DNA of 64,000 nucleotides from Acidobacteriota bacterium (GTDB taxonomy: Bacteria; Acidobacteriota; Terriglobia; Bryobacterales; Bryobacteraceae): contig CANIVU010000019.1 of NCBI GenBank assembly GCA_947470805.1, positions 24,774 to 88,773 of the forward strand, written 5' to 3'. The notes under the pieces are model-generated. The model ran no database searches, was not told where the DNA came from, and saw only the letters and a program-made list of their open reading frames with translations. Below are positions 51,526 to 59,476 of the stretch, one piece after another. The stretch's first letter is position 1. Every line of letters begins with the position of its first letter. A program made the translations under genes and the position numbers.

Positions 51526-52254
51526 CTAGCGATGCATTGTGCCGTGAATTCCCGCGGCGACTGACTGAATCATAGCCATTTCCGCGACTTGACCCTCATG
51601 GCTTTGAAATCGCCGCCGGCCCACGTTGGCGAAATACAGTGATGGGTGGGTTAGCGCGACGAGGGCAACGCGTCCATGGGCGGCGGGAAGATCTCTGTAC
51701 ACATCCACACATCTGGATAGAGTTGGCGGAATTGGCACGTGGAAAACGTGCTTTCCGAGTGCAGCCAGCGGTGCCAGACCGAGCGTTACGATGAGCTTTG
51801 GCTTCATGACCTCCATCTGGCGCTCGAAGAAGCGGACGGATCGTCGCACGAATTCGGGGTCCCGAGCACCCGGAAAGATTCCCGTCTCCGGACCGTTTTC
51901 TCTTAAGCCCATGTAGAAGTTGGTGCAGTAACACTGGCAGAACGACAGACCGAGCTTGGGGAAGATTTTTTCGATGTTTTGCCAGGTTCGGCTGGTTTCG
52001 ATTTCCGACCCCGCCTTTCGCGCGTTCTCGTAGGACGCGAGGGTATTGAAATCCTGGCCAACAACCATGACTTCCGGGGTATCTGGTTCGGCGTTGCCGT
52101 GTTCGTCGAGCCATAAGCCGAGTCCGCCGGGAAAAAAGGCCGTGCCGCGGATCCGCTCAGGGACCGGCACCACTCCTTTCGGGTAAGGGGGAAAGGTCTC
52201 TGACATTTCGGCCCAGAGACTCTCGGCTTTGATCCTCGCAGATTCGTTGTGCAC
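51526..52254 (-). CDS. Uracil-DNA glycosylase-fold protein
   Basis: 242 residues from a GTG at 52254. Signs of the UDG superfamily: EVMVVGQDFNTLASYENARK (motif I, usually GQDPY or GEAPG), a central FCQCYCTNFYMGLRE, PKLIVTLGLAPLAALGKHVF and the end motif ALTHPSLYFANVGRRRF (HPS). It lacks the classical catalytic GQDPYH, so it may be one of the uncharacterised UDG-like clades. Longer starts upstream give Arg/Pro-rich, non-protein-like sequence. The ATG at 52206 is another possible start. Confidence 0.6.
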   Translation of the reverse strand: MHNESARIKAESLWAEMSETFPPYPKGVVPVPERIRGTAFFPGGLGLWLDEHGNAEPDTPEVMVVGQDFNTLASYENARKAGSEIETSRTWQNIEKIFPKLGLSFCQCYCTNFYMGLRENGPETGIFPGARDPEFVRRSVRFFERQMEVMKPKLIVTLGLAPLAALGKHVFHVPIPPTLSRCVDVYRDLPAAHGRVALVALTHPSLYFANVGRRRFQSHEGQVAEMAMIQSVAAGIHGTMHR

Positions 52255-52292
52255 AGGCCCCAGGATAGTATTTTGGGGCTGGTGGGCGTGCA

Positions 52293-52781
52293 CTAGAAGC
52301 GGGCGCGGGCTTCGGGCAGATGAGCGAGCAGCGTGTCGACGTGGGCTTTGGTGAGGTTGCCGGGCAGGCGCCAGGCGGCCCACTCGCCTTCGTGAAGCGA
52401 TTGGGTGCCGGGGGGCAAGGGGCTGGCGGTGTTCGGCTGGGCGGCACCGGCGCGCCACGCCAGGATTACATACCAGACGGCGGGGGTCCCGATTCGGCCC
52501 AATACCTCGTGTTCGCCGATGGCAATTTCGGTTCCGTCGACTGCGCCAGTCAGCCCCGCGCCCCAGCTGGGGTTGGGCTGTGAACCGAGCCGCTCTGCCA
52601 GGAGGACCATCGGCGGGCGGTCGCCGGGGATGAATGGTGAATGGAGAACGAAGCCGCGCTGCTCTGCCACGCCATTCAGATCATTCACGCGCCAGTTCTC
52701 GCGCAGGAGTGCTACTGCGAAGAGACCCACAATTACGAACAAGCCGAAGGCCCAGTTTGGCATTGCTTGTGATTCACCCAT
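52293..52781 (-). CDS. Hypothetical single-span membrane protein
   Basis: About 162 residues, with an N-terminal membrane helix (WAFGLFVIVGLFAVALLREN) and a soluble domain starting VNDLNGVAEQRGFVLHS. No family recognised. The ATG at 52763, with GGTGA 10 nt upstream, is the alternative start. Thirty-eight bp upstream of the UDG-like gene on the same strand. Divergent from arsR. Confidence 0.55.
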   Translation of the reverse strand: MGESQAMPNWAFGLFVIVGLFAVALLRENWRVNDLNGVAEQRGFVLHSPFIPGDRPPMVLLAERLGSQPNPSWGAGLTGAVDGTEIAIGEHEVLGRIGTPAVWYVILAWRAGAAQPNTASPLPPGTQSLHEGEWAAWRLPGNLTKAHVDTLLAHLPEARARF

Positions 52782-52849
52782 CTTGCAGAAATTAAGGTAG
52801 TTCTCAGGGTAGCCCAATGAGGTTGGGGAGTTCGGCATGCATTTTTCCA

Positions 52850-52878
52850 TTGCGTTCCGTGATTCCCCGCCCTATACT
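52850..52878 (+). promoter_or_regulatory. Sigma-70-type promoter of the arsR operon, probably leaderless
   Basis: TTGCGT at 52850, 17-bp spacer, TATACT at 52873. Position +1 would fall at 52885-52886, on the A of the arsR start codon, and no ribosome binding site precedes it. Confidence 0.6.
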
Positions 52879-52896
52879 GAACCACATGGTTCAGTA
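52875..52896. promoter_or_regulatory. Perfect palindromic operator over the arsR start codon
   Basis: TACTGAACCA, central CA, TGGTTCAGTA: a 10-bp perfect inverted repeat covering the -10 end, the start site and the ATG. Its size and place fit an autorepression site for the ArsR dimer encoded right there. Confidence 0.7.
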
Positions 52897-53251
52897 CTAC
52901 CAAGGCCAATTCGATTCCTCGTTCGGCGCGCTCTCTGACGCCACCCGGCGCGGGGTTCTGGAGCAGCTGGCACGTGAGGACGCGTCGATCACGGCGCTGG
53001 CGGAGCGGTTCCAGATGACGCTGACGGGGATGAAGAAGCACGTCGGCGTGCTGGAGCAGGCTGGGCTGGTGACCACGGAAAAGGTCGGTCGCGTGCGGAC
53101 GTGCAAGCTGGGGGGACGCGGACTGGAAGAAGAGGCGGCGTGGATCGAGAGATACCGGCAGCTTTGGAGCGCGCGATTCGATGAGTTGGACGCGGTGGTC
53201 GAGGAATTGAAGCGAAAAGAAAAGAAAGCGAGATCGACGAATGAGAAATAA
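52886..53251 (+). CDS. ArsR-family transcriptional regulator
   Basis: 121 residues: winged helix with ALSDATRRGVLEQLAREDAS, ITALAERFQMTLTGMKKHVG and VLEQAGLVTTEKVGRVRTCK, then a Trp/Arg-rich helix and a Lys-rich tail. No metal-binding Cys pair (CxC) is present, so not a metalloregulator. This type regularly precedes an SRPBCC gene, as here. Likely autoregulated through the palindrome over its start. Overlaps the next gene by 11 bp. Confidence 0.9.
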   Translation: MVQYYQGQFDSSFGALSDATRRGVLEQLAREDASITALAERFQMTLTGMKKHVGVLEQAGLVTTEKVGRVRTCKLGGRGLEEEAAWIERYRQLWSARFDELDAVVEELKRKEKKARSTNEK

Positions 53252-53720
53252 CACGACGGTGGAACGGAAGTCCGAGCGAGAACTGGTGGTCACGCGAACC
53301 GTGAACGGTCCGGCGCGCCTGGTGTTTGAGGCGTGGACGAAGGCGGATCTATTCCGGCAATGGTGGGTTCCGAAGTCGTGTGGGCTGAACCTGCTTCGCT
53401 GCGAGATGGATGTCCGCGTGGGAGGCGGGTACCGGCTGGTCTTCCTGCACGAGGGGACGGAGATGGCGTTCTTCGGCCAGTATGTGGAAGTGACGCCGCC
53501 GACGCGCCTGGTTTGGACAAACGAAGAGGGCGATGGGGGCGTGACTGTCACGACGGTGACCTTTGAAGAACAGGGCGGGAAGACGTTCTTGACTGTGCAC
53601 GACCTCTATCCGTCGAAGGAAGCTCTGGATGCGGCGGTGGAATCCGGGTCGACGAGCGGGATGCCGGAGACGCTGGATCAGCTCGACGAGTTTCTGGGCT
53701 CGACGGGAGCGGCGGAATGA
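53241..53720 (+). CDS. SRPBCC (AHSA1-like) domain protein
   Basis: 159 residues: VTRTVNGPARLVFEAWTKAD, FRQWWVPKSCGLNLLRCEMD, RVGGGYRLVF and FFGQYVEVTPPTRLVWTNEE, then SGMPETLDQLDEFL at the end. The helix-grip fold makes a hydrophobic pocket. Partner of the ArsR regulator in a three-gene operon; overlaps DUF1801 by 4 bp (ATGA). Ligand unknown. Confidence 0.9.
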   Translation: MRNNTTVERKSERELVVTRTVNGPARLVFEAWTKADLFRQWWVPKSCGLNLLRCEMDVRVGGGYRLVFLHEGTEMAFFGQYVEVTPPTRLVWTNEEGDGGVTVTTVTFEEQGGKTFLTVHDLYPSKEALDAAVESGSTSGMPETLDQLDEFLGSTGAAE

Positions 53721-54166
53721 AACGTCCGGCCGGTGGCGAGGCCGCTTCGCCACTGCTGGCCGCTATGACGGGGAAGGCAAGCTCCGCGAAGGCGGCAACC
53801 GGGGACAAACCCGTGCTTGCCTACATTGCGAGCTTGCCCGAGCCGCAGCGGGGCATCGCCCAGCGCGTCGATGCCCTGGCGGCCGAGACTTTGCCGGGGT
53901 TGCAGCGCGCGGTGAAGTGGGGCATGGCTTACTACGGAGTGGACGGGGGTTGGTGCTTCTCATCGGGCGCCTTCGTCGGCCATCTGAAGGTGATGTTCAT
54001 ACGGGGCACGTCGCTTACGCCGGAGCCGCCGGTGACGCCGATCGGGATGGGCAAAGCCACTCGCGGTGTGGAGTTGGCTTCGATTGACGATTTGGACGAG
54101 GGGATGTTTGCGACGTGGATGCAGCAGGCCGCGACGATGCCGTTTGTTGGGGGGAAGAAGAAGTAG
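53717..54166 (+). CDS. DUF1801-domain protein
   Basis: 149 residues: a low-complexity start, then PVLAYIASLPEPQRGIAQRV, LQRAVKWGMAYYGVDGGWCF and HLKVMFIRGTSLTPEP. The W.MAYY pattern is typical of DUF1801 (YdhG-like). Often found with SRPBCC and ArsR genes. Function not known. Last gene of the operon, convergent with the sigma factor 6 bp away. Confidence 0.85.
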   Translation: MKRPAGGEAASPLLAAMTGKASSAKAATGDKPVLAYIASLPEPQRGIAQRVDALAAETLPGLQRAVKWGMAYYGVDGGWCFSSGAFVGHLKVMFIRGTSLTPEPPVTPIGMGKATRGVELASIDDLDEGMFATWMQQAATMPFVGGKKK

Positions 54167-54172
54167 ACGCAG

Positions 54173-54742
54173 CTACGCACGGGACAGGCTGCGCTGGAGC
54201 CAGGCGCGGGCGAACTGCCAGTCGCGCTCGACGGTGCGGGTGGTGATTTCGCCGCCCAGGACTTCGGCGATTTCGATGGCGGTGAGGCCGCCGAAGAATT
54301 TCAGCTCGACGACGCGGGCCTGGCGGGGGTGGGACTGGGCGAGTTCGTCGAGGGCGTCGTCGAGCCGGACCATGTTGGGGTCGGCGCCGGCGGGGAGGCG
54401 GTCGAGATCGATGGCGGCGCGTTCGGCGTTGTCGCCGCCGCGCTTGGCGGCGAGGCGCTGGCGGGCGTGGTCGATGAGGATGCGGCGCATGATGCTGGTG
54501 GCCATGCTGATGAAGTGGGCGCGGCTTTGCCAGGTCATGCGGTCGAGCTTGCGGACTTGCAGGTAGGCTTCGTGGACGAGTGCGGTGGCTTGGAGAGTAT
54601 GGCCGGGGCGCTCTTGATTCAGGATGGCGGCGGCGAGACGCTTGAGGTCCTTGTAGAGCAGGGGGGCGAGTTCGTCGAGGGCGTTGTTGTCGCCGGATTC
54701 CCAACGTCGCAGCAGCTCTGTTACCGGCTCGGACAGGACCAA
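54173..54742 (-). CDS. ECF-type RNA polymerase sigma factor
   Basis: 189 residues from a TTG with GGGAG 6 nt upstream. Region 2 (LVHEAYLQVRKLDRMTWQSR, HFISMATSIMRRILIDHARQ) and region 4 (ARVVELKFFGGLTAIEIAEV, TTRTVERDWQFARAWLQRSL). This is the acidobacterial/planctomycete subgroup (TIGR02999-like) that is usually encoded opposite a Ser/Thr kinase with a TPR tail, exactly as here. No anti-sigma factor is visible; control by the kinase is the common idea for the group. Confidence 0.9.
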   Translation of the reverse strand: MVLSEPVTELLRRWESGDNNALDELAPLLYKDLKRLAAAILNQERPGHTLQATALVHEAYLQVRKLDRMTWQSRAHFISMATSIMRRILIDHARQRLAAKRGGDNAERAAIDLDRLPAGADPNMVRLDDALDELAQSHPRQARVVELKFFGGLTAIEIAEVLGGEITTRTVERDWQFARAWLQRSLSRA

Positions 54743-54801
54743 ACACGTCTCCCTGGCGGTCCGCGGCAGGCGGGAGCGCCTTTGCTATTCTAGCCGTACC
54801 C

Positions 54802-57321
54802 ATGCCCGAGGCGGCCAATCCGGTGACCGAACTGTTTGCGCGCGCGCTGGACCTGGACCCGGCGGAGCGGGAGCGATTCCTGCGAGAGAAATGCGGCGCG
54901 CACGGGGAGGAAGTTCGGGAACTGCTGGCGCATCACGAGCGGGCGGAGGCGGAGCCGTTCTGGGAGCAGAACGCCATGGGCCACGAGGCGGCGGCACCGG
55001 ACGCGGCGATCGGCGAGACGCTGGGGGCCTATCGAATCGAGGCGTTGATCGGGACGGGCGGCATGGGGCGCGTGTATCGCGCGCACCGGGCGGACGCGGC
55101 GTTTGAGAAACCGGTGGCGATTAAACGGATCAAGCGCGGAATGGACGCCGATGAGATTGTGGCACGGTTCCGCGCGGAACGGCAGATTCTGGCGGGGCTG
55201 GAGCATCCCAACATCGCGCGGCTGTTGGACGGCGGGACGGATGCGGCGGGACTGCCGTTTCTGGTGATGGAGTACGTGGAGGGGTTGCCGCTGCCGGCGT
55301 ATCTGGCTTCCCTGCCCCGGTTCGACTTGGCGGGGCGGCTGCGGCTGTTTCGCGAGATCTGCGCGGCGGTGCACTATGCGCATCAGCGGATGGTGATTCA
55401 TCGCGACCTGAAGCCATCGAACCTGCTGGTGGATGCGGACGGACGGCCGAAGCTGCTGGATTTCGGGATTGCGCGGCTGCTGGACCCGGCGCTGGGACAG
55501 CCGTTCACGCAGCCGCACGAGCGGGTGTTGACGCCGGACTATGCGAGTCCGGAGCAGTTGCGGGGGGAACTGGTAACGACCGCGTCCGACGTGTATTCGC
55601 TGGGCGTGATTCTGCATGAACTGCTGACGGGGACGCGGCCGGGGACGGGGACGTTTGCGATCCAGGGCGCGCCGGAGCGGCGGCGAGATCTGGAGCGGAT
55701 TGTGCTGACGGCGCTGGCGGAGGAGCCGGGGCGGCGGTACTCCTCGGTGGCGCAGCTTTCCGACGATGTGGGCCGGTATATGGATCGGCGGCCGGTGGCG
55801 GCGCAGGGAGATTCGCTGGGGTATTTGGCGGCGAGATTTTTGCAGCGGCATAAGCTGTTGAGCGCGGCGGCGGTGCTGGTGGTGTTGACGGTGACGGTGG
55901 GACTGGTGGCGACGCGGCGGGCGCAGGCGCGGGCGGAGCGGCGGTTTGTGGAGTTGCAGACGTTCGCGCACGCGGTGGTGTTTAACTACGCCGATGCGAT
56001 TAAGGGGCTGCCGGGGTCGACGCCGGTGCAGCAGATGTTGATCAAGGATTCGCTCGCCTATCTGGACCGGCTGTCGGCGGAGGCGGGCGGGGACGCTTCG
56101 TTGCGGCGGGATTTGATTGGCGCGTATTCGAAGATCAGCCAGGTGCAGGGGGACCCGTATCACGACAACGTGGGGGACTCGGCGGCGGCGTTGCGAACGG
56201 GGAACAAGGCGGTGCGACTGGGCGAGGAGCTGGTGCGGGACGAGGCGTCGGTGGCGAATATCATGGCTCTGGCGGACGCCTACGATACGTTGTCGAACGT
56301 GCAGTCGGCGACGGGGGATTTGCAGGCGGTGGAGGCGAATTCGTTGCGGGCGCTGGCGCTGTATCAGCAGGCCGACCGGGTGGCGCCGAACGATTTGGAA
56401 ACACGGCTGCTGATTTCGCAGGCGTACTGGGGGCTGGGAGATTTGAACGGCGCGCCGGGGATGGGGAACCTGGGCCGGTCGACGGTGGCGCTGGAGTATT
56501 ACCGGAAGGCGCTGGCGACGGCGCGGGAGGCGGAGGGGATGCGGACGCCGGTGGCGCGGGCGACGCGGATGCGGGTGTTCTGGTCGTTGGATTCGCTGGG
56601 ACTGATGGAGTTGGCGATGGGGGATGCGGCGGGGGCGCGGCGGGACACGGGGGAGGCGCTGGGGCTGATCCGGGCGTTGGTGAAGACGGAGCCGGGGAGC
56701 ACGAGCGTGCGCTCGGCACTATCGCTGGCGTTGGATCACGCGGGGCGGCTGGCATTGGCGAACGGGGACGCGGCGGGGGCGCTGGGGTATTACCGGGAGG
56801 CGGTGGAGGTGGCGGGGAAGGCGTTCGCGGCGGATCCGAAGAACGTGGGGAACCGGCGGAAACTGGGGATTATCAAGGCGTATTATTCGCTGGCGTTGCG
56901 GCGGAATGGGAGTGCGGGGGAGGCGGTGGCACCGGCGCGGGAGTCGTTCCAGCTGATGCAGGAGTTGGCGGCGGGGGACCCGGGGAATGCGGATTTCCGC
57001 TCGGACGTTTCGATTGCGAACCGGCGGATGGCGGAGGCCTATATCGATGCGAACGCGCGGGGGGAGGCGTTGCCGTATGCGGTGCAGGCGATTGCCGGGC
57101 ACCGGGCGCACGTGGCGCAGGCGCCGAATTCGTTTGTGCAGCTTTGCCTGGCGCGGGCGCTGGTGGTGTATGGCGATGCGCTGGGGGCGGGGCCGGAGCG
57201 GGTGGCGGCGTATGAGGAGGCGCGGGGGTTGCTGGCGCAATTGGCTAGGCGGGACGCGGCGAGCGCGATGCTGGCGTCGGAATATGCGCAGTGTTTAGAG
57301 AAGCTGGCGCGGGGCCGTTGA
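54802..57321 (+). CDS. Ser/Thr protein kinase with transmembrane segment and TPR domain
   Basis: 839 residues. Kinase at about 75-340: GTGGMGRVYRAHRAD, VAIKRIKRG, HRDLKPSNLLVDADG, DFGIARLLD, YASPEQLRG, DVYSLGVILHELLTG. Membrane segment near 350 (LLSAAAVLVVLTVTVGLVAT). The C-terminal 450 residues are TPR repeats (AYWGLGDLNGAPGMGNLGRS, ALGYYREAVEVAGKAFAADP). N-terminal 70 residues resemble the usual leader of this kinase group (FARALDLDPAERERFLREKC). Divergent from the ECF sigma gene, probably its partner. A TATTCT at 54786 may be its -10 element. Confidence 0.92.
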   Translation: MPEAANPVTELFARALDLDPAERERFLREKCGAHGEEVRELLAHHERAEAEPFWEQNAMGHEAAAPDAAIGETLGAYRIEALIGTGGMGRVYRAHRADAAFEKPVAIKRIKRGMDADEIVARFRAERQILAGLEHPNIARLLDGGTDAAGLPFLVMEYVEGLPLPAYLASLPRFDLAGRLRLFREICAAVHYAHQRMVIHRDLKPSNLLVDADGRPKLLDFGIARLLDPALGQPFTQPHERVLTPDYASPEQLRGELVTTASDVYSLGVILHELLTGTRPGTGTFAIQGAPERRRDLERIVLTALAEEPGRRYSSVAQLSDDVGRYMDRRPVAAQGDSLGYLAARFLQRHKLLSAAAVLVVLTVTVGLVATRRAQARAERRFVELQTFAHAVVFNYADAIKGLPGSTPVQQMLIKDSLAYLDRLSAEAGGDASLRRDLIGAYSKISQVQGDPYHDNVGDSAAALRTGNKAVRLGEELVRDEASVANIMALADAYDTLSNVQSATGDLQAVEANSLRALALYQQADRVAPNDLETRLLISQAYWGLGDLNGAPGMGNLGRSTVALEYYRKALATAREAEGMRTPVARATRMRVFWSLDSLGLMELAMGDAAGARRDTGEALGLIRALVKTEPGSTSVRSALSLALDHAGRLALANGDAAGALGYYREAVEVAGKAFAADPKNVGNRRKLGIIKAYYSLALRRNGSAGEAVAPARESFQLMQELAAGDPGNADFRSDVSIANRRMAEAYIDANARGEALPYAVQAIAGHRAHVAQAPNSFVQLCLARALVVYGDALGAGPERVAAYEEARGLLAQLARRDAASAMLASEYAQCLEKLARGR

Positions 57322-57384
57322 AATATTTTTTGAGGGCATGTCGGAATCGGAGAGTTCTTTGCGCCAACTGGTGCGAGGAAGACG

Positions 57385-58455
57385 ATGACCCAAAGAATAC
57401 TGCTCGCTTTGTTGTGCCTGGCGCCGTTGGCGGCGCAGGATCCGCCGTGCGAAATCGGCATGGTGGTGAAGGCCGGGGCGCTGAACTACAACGCGCGGAT
57501 TGTGGAGTTCAACGCGGCCAAGGGCCTGTACAAGGTGGAGTACGTGACCGGGTACAAGGGCGATATTGAATGGCTGCCGCCGAGCGGGTTGAAGACGTGT
57601 AAGGCGGGCGCGGCGGCTCCGGTGGCGGCGGGGTGGTTTCAGGGTGTCTGGCAGTTGAACAAGGGCGGCGGCGGGGCGTGGAACCGGAATCCGTCGACGG
57701 GTTCGTGGCGGGTAACGGGGTTGGACGTGGCGGGGGCACCGCCGATCCGGCTGGCTGGCGATGGGAGCTACGAGTGGATCATCAACAACACGGAGACGAT
57801 CCGCGGGCGGTGGCGCGCGGCGCAGCAGAACGAGTTGAAGTACGGGTATGACCGCAAGGGCACGGTGATGCTGATTGAGAGGGGGGAGTTTGGGCAGAAC
57901 TGGCTGGTGACGCGGGAACTGGTGGGGACGGCGGACGGGCGGGACCGGATTGTGCTGGAGAGTCCGGACGGGCTGACGTACCGGGGGAACCGGGTGGGGA
58001 ATGGGGTCGCGGCTGTTGGCGGTGGGGCGCCGGCCGCGGGCACTTCCGTGAGCAAGGGGAATGTGACGATCGGCTACGATCCGGGGCGATGGACGGTGAC
58101 GCCGAACGCCGATGGGTTTCGCTTTGTCAGCAAGGACGAGAAGGCGTTCGCGATTCTGATGGTGGATTCGAGCCAGCGGAGCGCGGCGGGGTTCGCGAAG
58201 ATACTGATGGAGAATATGAGCCGCTCCGGACGGGCGCCGCGGGTGGTGTCGCAACAGGAGCGGACGCGGAATGGGGTGACTTCGTTGGAGATGCGGATGG
58301 AGGTGGTGGTGGCGGATGCGCCGTACTCCTATTTGGCGGCATTTCAGGCTACCGGGCAGGGCGGCGCCGCTCTGGTTACGTTTACGCGGCCGGCCGACTT
58401 TGCTTCGCACGAAGCCGACCTGGGCGCGCTTATCAACTCGCTTCGCGTGCAATAG
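57385..58455 (+). CDS. Secreted protein with Tudor/agenet-like N-terminal domain
   Basis: 356 residues. Signal peptide (ILLALLCLAPLAAQDP). Residues about 22-65 (GALNYNARIVEFNAAKGLYK, VEYVTGYKGDIEWLPPSGLK) look like the small SH3-like barrel of Tudor/agenet proteins that recur in secreted acidobacterial proteins. Then WFQGVWQLNKGGGGAWNRNP with a lipocalin-like strand, and a C-terminal domain from about 220. 63 bp after the kinase, so possibly in the same unit. Function unknown. Confidence 0.65.
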   Translation: MTQRILLALLCLAPLAAQDPPCEIGMVVKAGALNYNARIVEFNAAKGLYKVEYVTGYKGDIEWLPPSGLKTCKAGAAAPVAAGWFQGVWQLNKGGGGAWNRNPSTGSWRVTGLDVAGAPPIRLAGDGSYEWIINNTETIRGRWRAAQQNELKYGYDRKGTVMLIERGEFGQNWLVTRELVGTADGRDRIVLESPDGLTYRGNRVGNGVAAVGGGAPAAGTSVSKGNVTIGYDPGRWTVTPNADGFRFVSKDEKAFAILMVDSSQRSAAGFAKILMENMSRSGRAPRVVSQQERTRNGVTSLEMRMEVVVADAPYSYLAAFQATGQGGAALVTFTRPADFASHEADLGALINSLRVQ

Positions 58456-58466
58456 AGGACACATCG

Positions 58467-59024
58467 ATGAAACTGACGGCTTTGGCGGCTTGCTGCCTGT
58501 TCATTGGGATTGCTGCTCCCGTTTCGGCGCAGGTGCCGGACCCGACTTCGCAGCGGATGGAGGCGGCGCGGCAGGCCAATTACTGCCGGGACCTGTGGGT
58601 GACGATCGCCATTTGGCATGCGACGGGGAACACGCGGAACCCGTACGGGATTGGGGAGTTCGGGGAGTGCAACACGAAGCTGTATAACGGCGGGAACTGG
58701 GGGAGCTTCGCGGAGTTGTTGAACGCGGTACAGGCGACGATGGGCGCGATGAATAGCCAGGGGGCGAGTTTTTCGTTGAACGACAACCGGAACCGGACGA
58801 TTACGATTTCGACCAATGTTGGCGGGTTGTCGGCGCGGGTGACGGTGAGCGGGCAGGTGGTGGCGACCGGGGGCGGGAATGTTGTGGCGACGGGCGGGGG
58901 CAACCTGCTTTCGCATGACGGGAGCACGGTGGTGGCAACGGGCGGTGGGAATTACCGGGTGCTGTCGGCCGGGCAGAGGGCGGTGCCGCTGCCCGGGGGA
59001 CGGGTGCTGGTGGTGAGCCGATAG
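58467..59024 (+). CDS. Small secreted protein with VVATGGGN repeats
   Basis: 185 residues from an ATG behind AGAGGA. Signal peptide (LAACCLFIGIAAPVSAQ), a folded part with three Cys (residues 9, 40 and 68; the first in the signal peptide), then VVATGGGN three times (131-138, 139-146, 155-162). The repeats are likely surface strands, beta-solenoid-like. Eleven bp after the preceding secreted-protein gene. No family known to me. Confidence 0.65.
   Translation: MKLTALAACCLFIGIAAPVSAQVPDPTSQRMEAARQANYCRDLWVTIAIWHATGNTRNPYGIGEFGECNTKLYNGGNWGSFAELLNAVQATMGAMNSQGASFSLNDNRNRTITISTNVGGLSARVTVSGQVVATGGGNVVATGGGNLLSHDGSTVVATGGGNYRVLSAGQRAVPLPGGRVLVVSR
58857..58952 (+). repeat. VVATGGGN coding repeat
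   Basis: Three 24-bp units (58857, 58881, 58929) that encode the same eight residues, two in tandem and one after a 24-bp spacer. Third-base differences show they are not brand new copies. Confidence 0.75.
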
Positions 59025-59028
59025 CGGG

Positions 59029-59417
59029 TCACGCCCACTGCGGGAAGAAGGCTTTCCAGTTTTCGTAGAGGATCATGTCCTGGACCTCGTCGGGGATTTT
59101 GGGGAGGTTGGTGCCTTCGACGACTTTGTTGACGTTGCGGAGGCCGGCGACGATGTTGGCCATGGTGCCGGAGGGGAAGTCGGACCCGGGGAGAATCTTG
59201 TGTTCGACGCCGTACTCCATGGCGGTCACCATGGCTTGCCAGTAGCGCCAGGGGCGGTAGTGGACGGCGCTGATGTCGGCGTACATGTTGGGCATTTGCG
59301 GATGAGGACGATGAGATCCGTCTCCCACGGGTGGCCGAGGTGGGCGACGATCATCTTCATTTCGGGGAAGTCCATGGCGAGGTCTTCGAGTTGGAGGGGG
59401 CTGTCTCGCCACCAGGA
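59029..59417 (-). pseudogene. 3-prime remnant of an amidohydrolase gene
   Basis: Two frames carry adjoining parts of an amidohydrolase: DLAMDFPEMKMIVAHLGHPW followed by ETDLIVLIRK in one, NMYADISAVHYRPWRYWQAM and ILPGSDFPSGTMANIVAGLR in the other. A base seems lost near 59298. The metal-binding AHLGHPW and GSDFPSG remain, but the first two thirds of the gene are missing. The sequence breaks off near 59415-59430, where the three-gene lower-GC block begins. This marks a likely insertion or deletion join. Confidence 0.7.
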
Positions 59418-59476
59418 CGGCTGTGTCGCATATACTCAGAGATTCCGACCAAATTGGATTGGTATATCGTCAGCCA

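Noticed and set aside
54790..56163. Long open frame opposite the TPR kinase
   Set aside because: His/Arg/Gln-rich shadow; the plus strand has complete kinase motifs.
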